DNA of 64,000 bases from JAXGOI01 sp040767605 (GTDB taxonomy: Bacteria > Bacillota > Dehalobacteriia > UBA4068), in the NCBI GenBank assembly GCA_040767605.1, contig JAXGOI010000001.1, positions 930,001 to 994,000 of the forward strand, in the 5' to 3' direction. Under the pieces are notes generated by a model that worked only from the letters and a program-made list of their open reading frames with translations, ran no database searches and was not told the origin of the DNA. Below are positions 45,197-54,067 of the stretch, one piece after another. How positions within the stretch are numbered: the stretch's first letter is position 1; the number at the start of each line of letters is the position of its first letter. The position numbers and the translations under genes are program-made.

Positions 45197-46030
45197 TTAA
45201 AGCAGGGTAAAGCCGTATCCCTCCAGAATTGCCCCTGCCTCAGGTGTTTTTAAAAAGTTAAGAAAAGCTCTTGCGGCATCTATATTTTGGCTGTTTTTAA
45301 TGACAGCCCCGGGGTAAATAACCTTAGAATATAAATCATCCGGCACCTCAAAGGCTTTTTTGGCCTTTTCCCGGCCGAAGAGATCGCTTAAATAAACAAA
45401 GCCCGCATCCGCGCTGCCGCTTTCTACAAAGGCCAAAACCTGGCTGACATCCTTACCCTGAACCAGATTTTGAGAAACACTCTCCCACAGGCCTGCTTCC
45501 TCTAAGGCCTCTTTGGCATAAGCGCCGGCAGGTACGGAATCCGGAGCCCCAAGAGCAATTGCAGCGGCCTTTAAAATATCCTCCATAGCCGTAATTTCTA
45601 ATTGGCTTTGCACTGGGACGGCAACAACAAGCTTATTTTGCAGCCAATCAAAACGGCTTTCTTCAACTATTAAACCCTCTTCCTGGGCGGTATTCATTTG
45701 CTTTTGGGCGGCGGAAAGGAAAATATCGGCGGGGGCCCCGTTTTGAATTTGCTGAAGCAAAGCCCCGGAGGCACCGAAATTAAAGCTTACTGTAAGCTCA
45801 GGCTGTTTTTCTTTATATAATTCGCCGATTTTCTGCATAGGCTCCCTTAGGCTGGCGGCGGCGTTAATAAGTATTTCCCCGCTGTATACCTCGGCCTGAT
45901 CCCCTGTTTCCTGACTATTATTTTCCCCATCCCCGCCGGGGGTATTAATGTTTTCCTGCCCGCCGCAGCCTGAAAATAATAGGGCCAAGCTTAAGGCAGC
46001 AATTATTATTCCGTATTTAAAATTTTTCAT
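45197..46030 (-). CDS. modA: molybdate/tungstate-binding lipoprotein
   Basis: This 277-residue protein has a lipoprotein signal peptide with lipobox LFSGC near residue 22, then an acidic linker and a periplasmic-binding fold typical of ModA (LINAAASLREPMQKIGELY, FNFGASGALLQQIQNGAPAD, FVESGSADAGFVYLSD). In Gram-positives it is lipid-anchored and delivers oxyanion to ModBC. It is the first gene of modABC, behind a promoter and a structured leader. Confidence 0.93.
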   Translation of the reverse strand: MKNFKYGIIIAALSLALLFSGCGGQENINTPGGDGENNSQETGDQAEVYSGEILINAAASLREPMQKIGELYKEKQPELTVSFNFGASGALLQQIQNGAPADIFLSAAQKQMNTAQEEGLIVEESRFDWLQNKLVVAVPVQSQLEITAMEDILKAAAIALGAPDSVPAGAYAKEALEEAGLWESVSQNLVQGKDVSQVLAFVESGSADAGFVYLSDLFGREKAKKAFEVPDDLYSKVIYPGAVIKNSQNIDAARAFLNFLKTPEAGAILEGYGFTLL

Positions 46031-46069
46031 TCCAATTCCTCCGTTTTAGTCCTTTAATCCGCTAATCCG

Positions 46070-46173
46070 AATTTTTAACCGGCATACCATAATTTCGGCC
46101 CTTGCCGGAGCCCGCAGAAATCGTTATTCTGTGGCAAGCATATCGCCTCTTAAAAAATAGTGCCCTGCAGGAC
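46070..46173 (-). promoter_or_regulatory. structured 5' leader of modABC, candidate riboswitch
   Basis: Between the transcription start and modA, the minus strand can form several stems: GTGTCC/GGGCAC around TGCA, CCACAGAA/TTCTGCGG (one mismatch), and CTTGCC/GGCAAG enclosing the second. A direct repeat AATTATGGT lies near both ends. A molybdenum/tungsten-cofactor riboswitch would fit the location, but I cannot match its consensus with confidence. Confidence 0.3.
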
Positions 46174-46179
46174 ACCATA

Positions 46180-46208
46180 ATTCTAGCATATTCTTTTATA
46201 TTTAGCAA
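46180..46208 (-). promoter_or_regulatory. probable promoter of modABC
   Basis: TTGCTA (46208-46203), a 17-nt spacer and TAGAAT (46185-46180) on the minus strand. Confidence 0.65.
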
Positions 46209-46247
46209 GCCTTAATTTGGCAAAGAATACCGGGGGCTTTTTATAAT

Positions 46248-46279
46248 AAGAGGAAAGCCGAATTACAGGCTTTCCTCTT
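46248..46279 (-). terminator. hairpin after the Spo0A_C gene
   Basis: AAGAGGAAAGCC (46248-46259) pairs perfectly with GGCTTTCCTCTT (46268-46279). Only a short T-rich tail follows on the minus strand. It separates the Spo0A_C gene from the modABC promoter. Confidence 0.65.
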
Positions 46280-46359
46280 CATCCGCAAGCATTTAATACC
46301 CCAATGCAGACAGCATATTATGCCCCGGGCTTACGGCGGGTGCTAATACTCAAAAAACG

Positions 46360-46704
46360 CTAATACATCCTTTTATATTTAAGCTCGTTTACAGATTTAA
46401 TAATAAATTCCTTATTTTTCTCCCCCAGGGGGGCAATAGAGTAACGGATATTCCTCTCCACATTCATACTATTGGTATCAAATCTATTGGCTATTTCCTC
46501 ATACAGGCTTTTAATTCTCCGCAGTTTCTCCGGGTTAGTTACACCAATATTAATAGCCTCAAGCAAATATTGAAAGCCCAAATTGGAGTACTTTATCCCT
46601 TTAGAGCGGATATACCTATAGGCATAAACACTGTTAATATCCGTGCTACCTGCAACATTAACTACCGTACTTTCCCTTATAGTTTCCGCAAGATTATTAT
46701 TCAT
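46360..46704 (-). CDS. stand-alone Spo0A C-terminal (DNA-binding) domain protein
   Basis: This 114-residue protein starts at the ATG at 46704 (AGGAG 7 nt upstream; a GTG two codons earlier is too close to that site). From about residue 40 it follows the Spo0A effector domain: LGFQYLLEAINIG, IKSLYEEIANRFDTNS, then the recognition-helix pattern NVERNIRYSI, and KNKEFIIKSVNEL matching the last Spo0A helix. The receiver domain is absent, and a ~20-residue stretch between the recognition helix and the last helix of full Spo0A is missing. It could regulate, or compete at, 0A boxes without phosphorylation. The N-terminal ~35 residues are unrecognised. Confidence 0.8.
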   Translation of the reverse strand: MNNNLAETIRESTVVNVAGSTDINSVYAYRYIRSKGIKYSNLGFQYLLEAINIGVTNPEKLRRIKSLYEEIANRFDTNSMNVERNIRYSIAPLGEKNKEFIIKSVNELKYKRMY

Positions 46705-46710
46705 TCTCAC

Positions 46711-47140
46711 ACTCCTCTCAAATTACCTGTGGGGCGATTATCTTTAACGGCCCCTTTATGTTCCGGGTTTTAGCCTTCGTTTTTTATTTACCTAGCCAAA
46801 GGAGGCATTCATCTCCATTGCCTCCCTATATATACCGCCGGACAATAAAATGATAAACCGGCAGCTTATGCCCTAATTCCCGCCGAGTTTACAGGAACCT
46901 GAACCCTTTAACTTTTTAAGAGAATAAAGACCTATTTGCCTTTATTAGTAATGCTTTCCAATACTCTTAACTTAGCTTTAATTCGACAAAACATGAGATA
47001 AATCCTCTATTTTTACTGGGGTATCCTAAATACCGGCTTTAACTTGCTTTTACAGGTTTATGGCCCATTTAAGGCTAATTGATTAAAACCCTATATTCTT
47101 AGGGGTATCCTCTAATAAATACTTCGGCATAAAGATAATA
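46711..47140. other. 430-bp non-coding region upstream of the Spo0A_C gene
   Basis: No gene was found. It contains an exact 0A-box heptamer (46982-46988) and the string AAAACATGAGATA, also present near 3322-3335 upstream of the MCP gene. No convincing promoter was identified. Confidence 0.5.
46982..46988 (-). promoter_or_regulatory. candidate 0A box upstream of the Spo0A_C gene
   Basis: The minus strand reads TTTTGTCGAATT, containing the Spo0A core TGTCGAA exactly. It lies about 280 nt before the start codon. A 7-mer is expected by chance in a window this size, so support is positional only. Confidence 0.35.
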
Positions 47141-47174
47141 AAAAAAAGCCCTTTCCAAAGAAAGGGCTTTTTTA
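47141..47174 (-). terminator. terminator after the giant surface protein gene
   Basis: AAAAAAAGCCCTTT/AAAGGGCTTTTTT with a 6-nt loop. It lies about 60 nt past the stop and has A and T runs on both sides. Confidence 0.9.
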
Positions 47175-47231
47175 TAACTACTATTTTAGTTTTTGCTTAT
47201 TTAGTTTTTTACTTAGTTTTTTATTAACAGC

Positions 47232-50200
47232 TTATTTCTGGCTTCTGGCTTTTCTAAGCATCAGCCCGCCGCCTACAACAATAATTACGCCTAAGGCTGA
47301 TAAGAGATAAGTCAGAGTGCCGCCGGCTGCGGGAATTGTGCCCTGAGGAATTTCTTCCTCCTCTACAACTTCCTCTTCAGGCTCGGGAATTACAGGCTCA
47401 TAAGGCGGCTCTTCCTCAAATACAATCTCCTCCTCCTCTTCAGGCTCAGGGGTGGGTTTGGGGTCGGGGGGGCTGCTCTTACGGGTATACCAGACGGTTA
47501 TATCCTCCATACCCTGATATTCCTCTTCGCCTACCTGGCCAAAGGTTAATATGCCGGTTGTGGAATTAGGATCATTGGGGTTATCGATACTATGGTATAC
47601 ATATTTGCCGAATTTTGAAGTATCAACATTGTAGGTATCCCCATATTTACCATGAATTATGGTATCGGCCTTAATGGTGTCTCCGGTGCCTAAGTGTTTA
47701 TAGTGGACGATCAGGCTGACATCATTACGGGTATAGAGGGCATAGAGTACGCCGTCTTCTCCGGGGAATACGCCGCTCAGGGGCAGATTGCCGGGAACAA
47801 CAAGCTCAAAGCCGTCTATTTGGGTAGGAATAACAGAACCGTCCAGGCTATAGCTTTCGCCGTAATGGCCGCTGAAGGTGTGCGGAGCTTTCAAATCCGT
47901 ATCATTAAGGGGAGTATTGCCTTCGCCCTTCTCGCGGAAGTACAATGTCATATTAATAGTATCTTTTACATAGTAGACTTCTACCACATTGGAGCCTACA
48001 CAGAATCTGCCGTCGGCGTTTTCGCTTACCCCAACCTTGGTGTAGTGCGGGAAGGTTTTATTTAAAGATTTACTGTAACCTTTTACACTGCTGAAGGGGT
48101 AATCGTATTTGCCGCCTTTAAACCTTACGCTGCCTAAGAGTACTTTAGTGCCGTTAGTGCCATTAGTAACATCATAGTATTTTACGGTTACCTTGCAATC
48201 GGCCTTGCGGCAATAAACAACATAAACATCTTTGTTATTTGCCCCTATTTTGCCGCCGTTTTTATCTACAATATACTTAAAGGTAAAGCCTGCCGGGTTG
48301 GGCTTAAGCACGGTATAGTCTGCGCCGAAGCTATCTGTAATGGAGTAATCATTAAAGCCGTATTGGCCGTTTAAGGATTGATAGGGTTTAAAGAAGCCCA
48401 TATACTCCACATATTTAATATTTACCGTATATGATACAGGCTCATAGTAGTAAATTATCGGGCTGCCTACAGATTCAGGGAAGCTGCTGCCATAGGGGTT
48501 AGAAACATCTCCCGAAGGGGTATAGTTGGCAACTGAGGGGTGGCTGCCCAGAGTTAAGGTATCTCCTACCTGCCCGCTTATGCTGTTGGGGGCGGAAGGA
48601 TCATCTGGGAATACCGGGGTTGTGGTACCTGAAATATAGTATTTAATAGGTATTTCTACAGTAGCCACCTTGGTATAGTAAATTTTTATTACATTATTTG
48701 TGCCTAAGGGGAATTTGCCGACAAAGGGAGCAGGGCTGGGCAGAACACCGCCGGTATAGCGTACTCCGTCTTTTATTATTTCGGCAGGGATTTTACCTGA
48801 TGTATCATAAGCCTTGTTAAAGAGACCGGTTAAGGTAAAATCAGCAGCTATTTCTACATCAATGCCTTCCCCGTCTTTCCAAAGATATTTCAGGGTAATG
48901 GCGGAGCTATCCCTTGTGTACCAAACAATTATGGTTTGGGTGGCCGCTGTAAAATCAAGGGTGTCCGGGGCATCATCACCATTCAGGGTTGCACCTGTTT
49001 GTGTAAAGCCGGTTATATTTGCAATAGCCGAGTCTGTCGCAGTAGTTAAAGCAAAGCTTTCTGCAGGGACGGTTTCATAGGTTATATCAAACACAGGTTT
49101 TGTGCCAATTACATTACCTTCGCCATCCAGTACATTCTCTTCGCCTGTTTGCACTTGGCTTACAACACGCTGATAGCTGTAAGCGCCGCTATGGGGAATA
49201 AATGGGATGAGCTCGAGATTAGTACCTTCCTCACGGTATTCAACATTAATTGTTCCTTCTCCGGGGGCTGCTGTTTTAACATACCATAAGGTAATCTCAT
49301 AATTACCTGTGCCGTATGTGGCGGTAAGGGCTGCTGTGCCGTCGCTTACTAATGTTCCGCTGGCATAGGGGTTAACGCTAAAGCCCACATATTTATAGCT
49401 GCTATCCGTAAGCTTACTAATATTAAGGGTGCTTAGGTAAGCGCCGCTTTGGCTGCCGTTAGAACCTGTATTTACAAGTGTTCCGTCTAAATACTTATGC
49501 TCCCAGGAGATAGTTCCTTCATTTCTGTTATAGTAAATGATTATATCCTGATCCGAAACGGTAAGGAAAACCCTGCCGGTGCTATCATTTACTGTACTTT
49601 TGTAGATAAAGCCGTCTATTTCTGTGGCTTCAAGGGCTGCTAAAGCTGTTCCATAGCTGCCCCCTACAATACCGGTAAGGGTGGCATCAGGGGTGAGGGG
49701 AGTTGTGTGGCCTTCTTCATAGAAGTGGACGGTAATTGTTGCGGGTATAGTCTTCATCCAAACTACAACATGCTCATCCTCAGTGCGGTAGCTGCCATCC
49801 GGTTTTTGGGCCAGATAAAGCTGATTAAAAGCAGATGTTTTATAGCCATGGGCCTTTACGCTGTCATAGGTATAGAGAATGCTGCCCACTGAGAAATTTG
49901 CGGTGCTAAAGGTTACTGAATCTCCAAATTTACCGTTCCCGGAGGTTGGGAGAACTTCGGACTTAAGGAGGCCCTCAGGATTAGCTATATCCCTGTATTC
50001 TACTACAACACTGGCGCTAACCCTTTCATAAACAACCAGTATATCCTGGCCCGGGTTGGTGGCAAAGGGGCCGCCTGCGGGGATAACAGTTGTTTTATGG
50101 GTAAAGCCGGGGAAGGTTTTTATAACTATGGTATTTGCATAAAAGGTATCCCCTAAGTTGCCGTTTATATCAACATTTTGGTCAGGATCTAAATCAACAT

Positions 50201-52844
50201 ATGAGCTGCCGTCTTCTTCAACATAACGGATTACAGCATTTACTGCCGGGCGCTCATAGTAGGCATGGATTGTATGGCCCCCTGTGGTGAATATCCCTGC
50301 ACCAAATATGTCTACAAAGTTATAGCCGGCAATATTTTTATTAATTTTATCCTCAGGGTTAAAGGTATTATAAATTTTGCCTGTTAAGGTAATATCGGCA
50401 GTGCTCATTTTATCGGCGGCTGTTACATTGTAGGAGCCGTCCCCATTAGCAGTTTTACCGGTTACATCATAATGAACAATAGTTGTGGTTAAAGTTTTAG
50501 CCTTATAGTAAAGCTTAATGGGATTATTAACCAGGCTGAATATTGGCTGGCCGCCGCCGTTTACGGCATTGCCGTTTAAATTCGTAAGGCTGGCATCCAA
50601 CTCATATCCGGCATAAGTTTTGGCGGTATAATTAATTACCTGCCCATATATGCCATCGGTTATGGTATCTGTATCTTCAGGTGTGGTATTGAAAGTAAGA
50701 GGATTATCCCCATTTTCAAGATAATGCTGAACATCTACAGATAAACCATAGCCTTTATCATAGTAGAGGTTTAAAACATTGGGGTTAGTTCCGCCGGATG
50801 TGGGCAAAACGGTGTAATCCCCTAATTTTAAATTCGGGCTGCTGCTATTATAAATCCAAAGCCCGTCGGTTGTGGTAATAGTATCGGGGCTGGAAAGATC
50901 CGCCGAATAGCTTACTTTATCATCAACCTGCTTAATAATAGTCTGGGGGTTGGGAGAATAATTAGGAATTAACGGGTTACCGGCACTTGTCTGTAAATAT
51001 TTAACGGTAACATCTACAAGCTCTTTAAAGTAAATGGTAACTTTTATAGGCTCGCTTTTAGTACCCGTAAAATCGTCTTCATCAGCCAGATAGTAATAGA
51101 AGCTATCGCTGGTGATACTATGATTATAGGGGTTAGCCGTTAAATTATAGGTATAGGTAAATGTGCCGTCTGCATTCAAACTAACTGTACCGTATTGAGG
51201 ATTGGTAGAAATATAGGCTTTAGCCGGAACATTGCGCTTAATATAAATGCCGTTGCTGTTTGGCACAAGTTCATAGCCGGCGGCTGCAGTACGGTTTACA
51301 TAATGCAGGCTTTTTGTAGCATCATTACTTAAAGTGGAGTTTGCCGCATTTACTACAAAGGGCTGATTGCGGTCTGCATTATTATATACATCATCACTGC
51401 CGGCAAAGCGTGAATTTACAACACCCTCATCCTGACGGGCAGCAACAGTAAGAATATCTATGGATTTTTGGGCGGTGCTGTTGCCGTAATAGGGGTTTTC
51501 CGCCAGGGGGTTAAAGGTTAAAACCGTATTGGCATTGGTATAGCCTAAGCCGTTATAACCGGCAACAGGTTTAACCTTATAATTTAAACTCCGGCTGGCA
51601 TCAATATTCCCAAGGGTAAAGGTTATGGTTCTGGTAGCGGCATCATAGCTTGCCCCGGCAGGCAGGGAGTTTAAATCTACCTCGAAATATTCGGGGATTC
51701 TATCTACCAGCACGCCGTTTTTGGCTACAACGCTGTGCATAATTGCATCGGCAAAGGTTTCAAAAACACTATTAAGCTGGCCGGCATTGCCGGCATTAAC
51801 GGCCATTGCCGCATAGGCAACTTTAAAATCATTAAAGCCGGTAACCAAATAGCCGTCGGTTCTTACCGTACCGAACATGCTGGTATTTGAAAACTGAGCC
51901 GTATAGGGCTTGGAGAGGCTGTAGGTTCTGCCATCATAAGAGTAGCTTATATTTGAATCATTATTAAATTTATAAGCCGACCCGTTATAGCCGGAGCCCA
52001 TAGTGGCGTTAATTCTGTTTAAAGATGTACCGGTTTGATTTGTAAAGGCCACCGTATAAATTTTTGCCCCTAAAGCCCGCAGCTTATTGGCCTCTATAAT
52101 TGTGCGGTCGGCATGGCGCTGGGTGAAGCTGTTACCGCTACCGGTATTTGTAGTGCCAAGGTTTGCATTTATAGCCCTATCCTCGCGGTAAAAAGTGGAG
52201 CCGGTATTACTCCAATAAGAATTGCTTATGGAATAAGTAGGCTGGCCGTCGGAAAGCATAATAACGGCGGTATCCGCATCGTTTCTGGCTTGGCCAAGCA
52301 AGGTGCGGGCCCTAATATAGCCGGCCTGGGGGTTGGTTCCATTGTTTGAAGGTACGGTAATATTATTGATGGCGGTTTTAATTGCAGCCGGGTTATTACT
52401 GAACCCCGCAACGCCCCCAATATTAACTGTTGCGGCGCTGCTGCCGAAGGTTACAATTGCCATTCTGTTAGTGGTAGAACCCTCGGGGAAGAGTAAATCC
52501 ACAAAATTATTCGCGGCTGCTTTGGCGGCGGTAATTCTGCGGTCGCTAACAGTATTGGTCGGATTATCATACATATCGTAGTTCATGCTTGTAGAGATAT
52601 CCAAAATCAGAATAACATCTTTTTTGTCGCTGTCTTGGCTCTCTTCAAAGCCGGCGGAAACAATATTAATACTAACATCATAATCTCCGTTAGTATCCGC
52701 CTGGGCCGTTTTTGAAGCGGCTATTTGCCCGGGGGACAGGTTATCCGCGCTTGCCGCCCCAATTACCCCTACAATAGCTAAAGTAAGCACTATTATAAGA
52801 GCCAGGGCCTTCTTCTTCCCTAAAACTGAATATATTTTGCTCAT
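47232..52844 (-). CDS. giant surface protein: VWA domain plus about 14 MucBP-like repeats
   Basis: The protein has 1870 residues from the ATG at 52844 (GGGAGG 7 nt upstream). In order: signal peptide (about 1-34, ending ASA), von Willebrand A domain with MIDAS VILILDISTSMNYD (about 75-375), a beta domain, a cadherin-like unit with YGTVSLNADGTFTYTYNL (about 540-610), then about 14 MucBP-like repeats, each with a core such as VNVEYREEG/ITVHFYEEGHTTPL plus Y..G-type strands. A Pro/Glu-rich stalk, IPAAGG, one hydrophobic helix and a short basic tail (RKARSQK) end it, like a sortase signal but without LPxTG. It is probably an adhesin for mucin-like or matrix ligands. It is monocistronic. Confidence 0.9.
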   Translation of the reverse strand: MSKIYSVLGKKKALALIIVLTLAIVGVIGAASADNLSPGQIAASKTAQADTNGDYDVSINIVSAGFEESQDSDKKDVILILDISTSMNYDMYDNPTNTVSDRRITAAKAAANNFVDLLFPEGSTTNRMAIVTFGSSAATVNIGGVAGFSNNPAAIKTAINNITVPSNNGTNPQAGYIRARTLLGQARNDADTAVIMLSDGQPTYSISNSYWSNTGSTFYREDRAINANLGTTNTGSGNSFTQRHADRTIIEANKLRALGAKIYTVAFTNQTGTSLNRINATMGSGYNGSAYKFNNDSNISYSYDGRTYSLSKPYTAQFSNTSMFGTVRTDGYLVTGFNDFKVAYAAMAVNAGNAGQLNSVFETFADAIMHSVVAKNGVLVDRIPEYFEVDLNSLPAGASYDAATRTITFTLGNIDASRSLNYKVKPVAGYNGLGYTNANTVLTFNPLAENPYYGNSTAQKSIDILTVAARQDEGVVNSRFAGSDDVYNNADRNQPFVVNAANSTLSNDATKSLHYVNRTAAAGYELVPNSNGIYIKRNVPAKAYISTNPQYGTVSLNADGTFTYTYNLTANPYNHSITSDSFYYYLADEDDFTGTKSEPIKVTIYFKELVDVTVKYLQTSAGNPLIPNYSPNPQTIIKQVDDKVSYSADLSSPDTITTTDGLWIYNSSSPNLKLGDYTVLPTSGGTNPNVLNLYYDKGYGLSVDVQHYLENGDNPLTFNTTPEDTDTITDGIYGQVINYTAKTYAGYELDASLTNLNGNAVNGGGQPIFSLVNNPIKLYYKAKTLTTTIVHYDVTGKTANGDGSYNVTAADKMSTADITLTGKIYNTFNPEDKINKNIAGYNFVDIFGAGIFTTGGHTIHAYYERPAVNAVIRYVEEDGSSYVDLDPDQNVDINGNLGDTFYANTIVIKTFPGFTHKTTVIPAGGPFATNPGQDILVVYERVSASVVVEYRDIANPEGLLKSEVLPTSGNGKFGDSVTFSTANFSVGSILYTYDSVKAHGYKTSAFNQLYLAQKPDGSYRTEDEHVVVWMKTIPATITVHFYEEGHTTPLTPDATLTGIVGGSYGTALAALEATEIDGFIYKSTVNDSTGRVFLTVSDQDIIIYYNRNEGTISWEHKYLDGTLVNTGSNGSQSGAYLSTLNISKLTDSSYKYVGFSVNPYASGTLVSDGTAALTATYGTGNYEITLWYVKTAAPGEGTINVEYREEGTNLELIPFIPHSGAYSYQRVVSQVQTGEENVLDGEGNVIGTKPVFDITYETVPAESFALTTATDSAIANITGFTQTGATLNGDDAPDTLDFTAATQTIIVWYTRDSSAITLKYLWKDGEGIDVEIAADFTLTGLFNKAYDTSGKIPAEIIKDGVRYTGGVLPSPAPFVGKFPLGTNNVIKIYYTKVATVEIPIKYYISGTTTPVFPDDPSAPNSISGQVGDTLTLGSHPSVANYTPSGDVSNPYGSSFPESVGSPIIYYYEPVSYTVNIKYVEYMGFFKPYQSLNGQYGFNDYSITDSFGADYTVLKPNPAGFTFKYIVDKNGGKIGANNKDVYVVYCRKADCKVTVKYYDVTNGTNGTKVLLGSVRFKGGKYDYPFSSVKGYSKSLNKTFPHYTKVGVSENADGRFCVGSNVVEVYYVKDTINMTLYFREKGEGNTPLNDTDLKAPHTFSGHYGESYSLDGSVIPTQIDGFELVVPGNLPLSGVFPGEDGVLYALYTRNDVSLIVHYKHLGTGDTIKADTIIHGKYGDTYNVDTSKFGKYVYHSIDNPNDPNSTTGILTFGQVGEEEYQGMEDITVWYTRKSSPPDPKPTPEPEEEEEIVFEEEPPYEPVIPEPEEEVVEEEEIPQGTIPAAGGTLTYLLSALGVIIVVGGGLMLRKARSQK

Positions 52845-52916
52845 TAAAATCCCTCCCAATTAATAAAACAATTATTTGCAATTTAAATATAAAACCAAAC
52901 TATAATTTATATATTC

Positions 52917-52944
52917 ATTATACCAATAAATGTCAGTTTTGCAA
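52917..52944 (-). promoter_or_regulatory. promoter of the giant surface protein gene
   Basis: TTGCAA (52944-52939), a 16-nt spacer and TATAAT (52922-52917) on the minus strand, about 75 nt before the start codon. Confidence 0.75.
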
Positions 52945-52963
52945 TAAACTTATATAAAAAAGT

Positions 52964-52970
52964 TTCGACA
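52964..52970 (-). promoter_or_regulatory. candidate 0A box upstream of the surface protein promoter
   Basis: The minus strand reads ATGTCGAAAC, matching the core TGTCGAA. It ends about 20 nt upstream of the -35, a position where Spo0A can activate. It is suggestive only. Confidence 0.4.
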
Positions 52971-53229
52971 TATATTTTAGCTGGGCTTTAGCAAATATCA
53001 ATACCATTTTTTTCTAATATAATGATATAGTAATTAAAATAAAGGCTAAAAAAAACACCCCGGGGCAAAGATTTATTTGCCCGCCGGTAATATTTAAATA
53101 AAAAACCAGCCTTTAGAGTATACTGTTTAGCCCCTAATAAAATACCTTAAAGGGTAAAATTTGCTTTTGGCCCCTAATATTTAATTTACGGCGGCAATTT
53201 AAAGCAGGGCGGGGCAAAAAAGCACATAA

Positions 53230-53264
53230 AAAAACCCCCGCACCTATTGGTTGCGGGGGTTTTT
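53230..53264 (-). terminator. terminator after tRNA-Ser
   Basis: AAAAACCCCCGCA/TGCGGGGGTTTTT forms a 13-bp hairpin directly at the tRNA 3' end, with a T-run on the minus strand. Confidence 0.9.
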
Positions 53265-53354
53265 GGCGGAGAGAGAGGGATTCGAACCCTCGGTACAGTT
53301 TCCCGTACACATGATTTCCAGTCATGCACCTTCGACCAGCTCGGCCATCTCTCC
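53264..53354 (-). tRNA. tRNA-Ser (GGA)
   Basis: A 91-nt gene with anticodon GGA, the long variable arm of tRNA-Ser (GTACGG/CTGTAC region) and encoded CCA. It is monocistronic. Confidence 0.95.
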
Positions 53355-53403
53355 ATTTAGGGTTTTTAAAAACTAAGCTTATATTCTAAATACCAGCTTA
53401 TCC

Positions 53404-53432
53404 ATTATACAAAAAAACTTTCCTCTTCGCAA
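53404..53432 (-). promoter_or_regulatory. promoter of tRNA-Ser
   Basis: TTGCGA (53432-53427), a 17-nt spacer and TATAAT (53409-53404) on the minus strand. Confidence 0.75.
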
Positions 53433-53494
53433 GTATTTTTTAAAGTATTTTTTAGGGCTTTTAAAATAAAACGGTTCCGGATTTTCCTTCCTTA

Positions 53495-53577
53495 TTATAT
53501 ATTCCTTAATATTTGTTTTTTATTATTCTTTCTTAATTATATATTCCTTAATATCTGCTTTTTATTATTCTTACCTA
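53495..53577. repeat. 42-bp tandem duplication
   Basis: Two head-to-tail copies with a few differences (TTTG versus CTGC in the middle). AT-rich, non-coding. Confidence 0.8.
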
Positions 53578-53765
53578 TTATATTTACTCTCTTATATTTT
53601 TTATTTTTTTACTTTTTTAGGTATATAGTAAGTGATACATCCCCGGCATATTCAGTTTAATTTAAATATTAGGCAAAAACACTACAAATTACGACAAAAT
53701 TAACAAAACCTAATAAGCTTAAGGCCAATGGGTTTAATTAAATTATTAAAAGGCCTATTAATGCC

Positions 53766-54041
53766 CTATTTATTTAAGTTTTTATGCCGGCACTTAAAGA
53801 AGAGAGCCAGAGCAAAAGCTAAAACCGCAGATACCCCAAAAATAACGGCAAGAAGCATAAACACCAGGCCGGTATAGGTTTTAATATATATAAGAACCAA
53901 GAGGCAAATAGCCGTTAAAAGTAAAAAAAGAGCCGGAGGGATAAAAGCGATAAAGGGCCTTTCTCTGCCATAATAGGAGCAAATGGCCTGGATAGGGAAA
54001 ACAAGCAGAATAATTATTAAAAGCAAGTAACCTTGTTTCAT
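53766..54041 (-). CDS. small membrane protein of unknown function
   Basis: This 91-residue protein has three predicted transmembrane helices (about 4-22, 30-52 and 56-80) and a basic C-terminal tail (KCRHKNLNK). It starts 27 nt after the panE stop on the same strand and may be co-transcribed with panB-panE. I recognise no family. It is probably real because of the coherent membrane topology and position. Confidence 0.6.
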   Translation of the reverse strand: MKQGYLLLIIILLVFPIQAICSYYGRERPFIAFIPPALFLLLTAICLLVLIYIKTYTGLVFMLLAVIFGVSAVLAFALALFFKCRHKNLNK

Positions 54042-54067
54042 AAGCTAAGCCCCCTTTATTTTTGCCT

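Larger units (their letters stand above)
53355..53765. other. AT-rich non-coding region with tRNA-Ser promoter and 42-bp repeats
   Basis: No gene found. It contains the tRNA-Ser promoter and two near-identical 42-bp tandem copies (53495-53536 and 53537-53577) starting TTATATATTCCTTAATAT. Confidence 0.65.

Noticed and set aside
46070..46173. Firm call of a molybdenum-cofactor riboswitch before modA
   Set aside because: Stems are present but the known consensus could not be matched by eye; kept only as a low-confidence leader.
53134..53325. 63-codon minus-strand frame
   Set aside because: It overlaps tRNA-Ser and its terminator.
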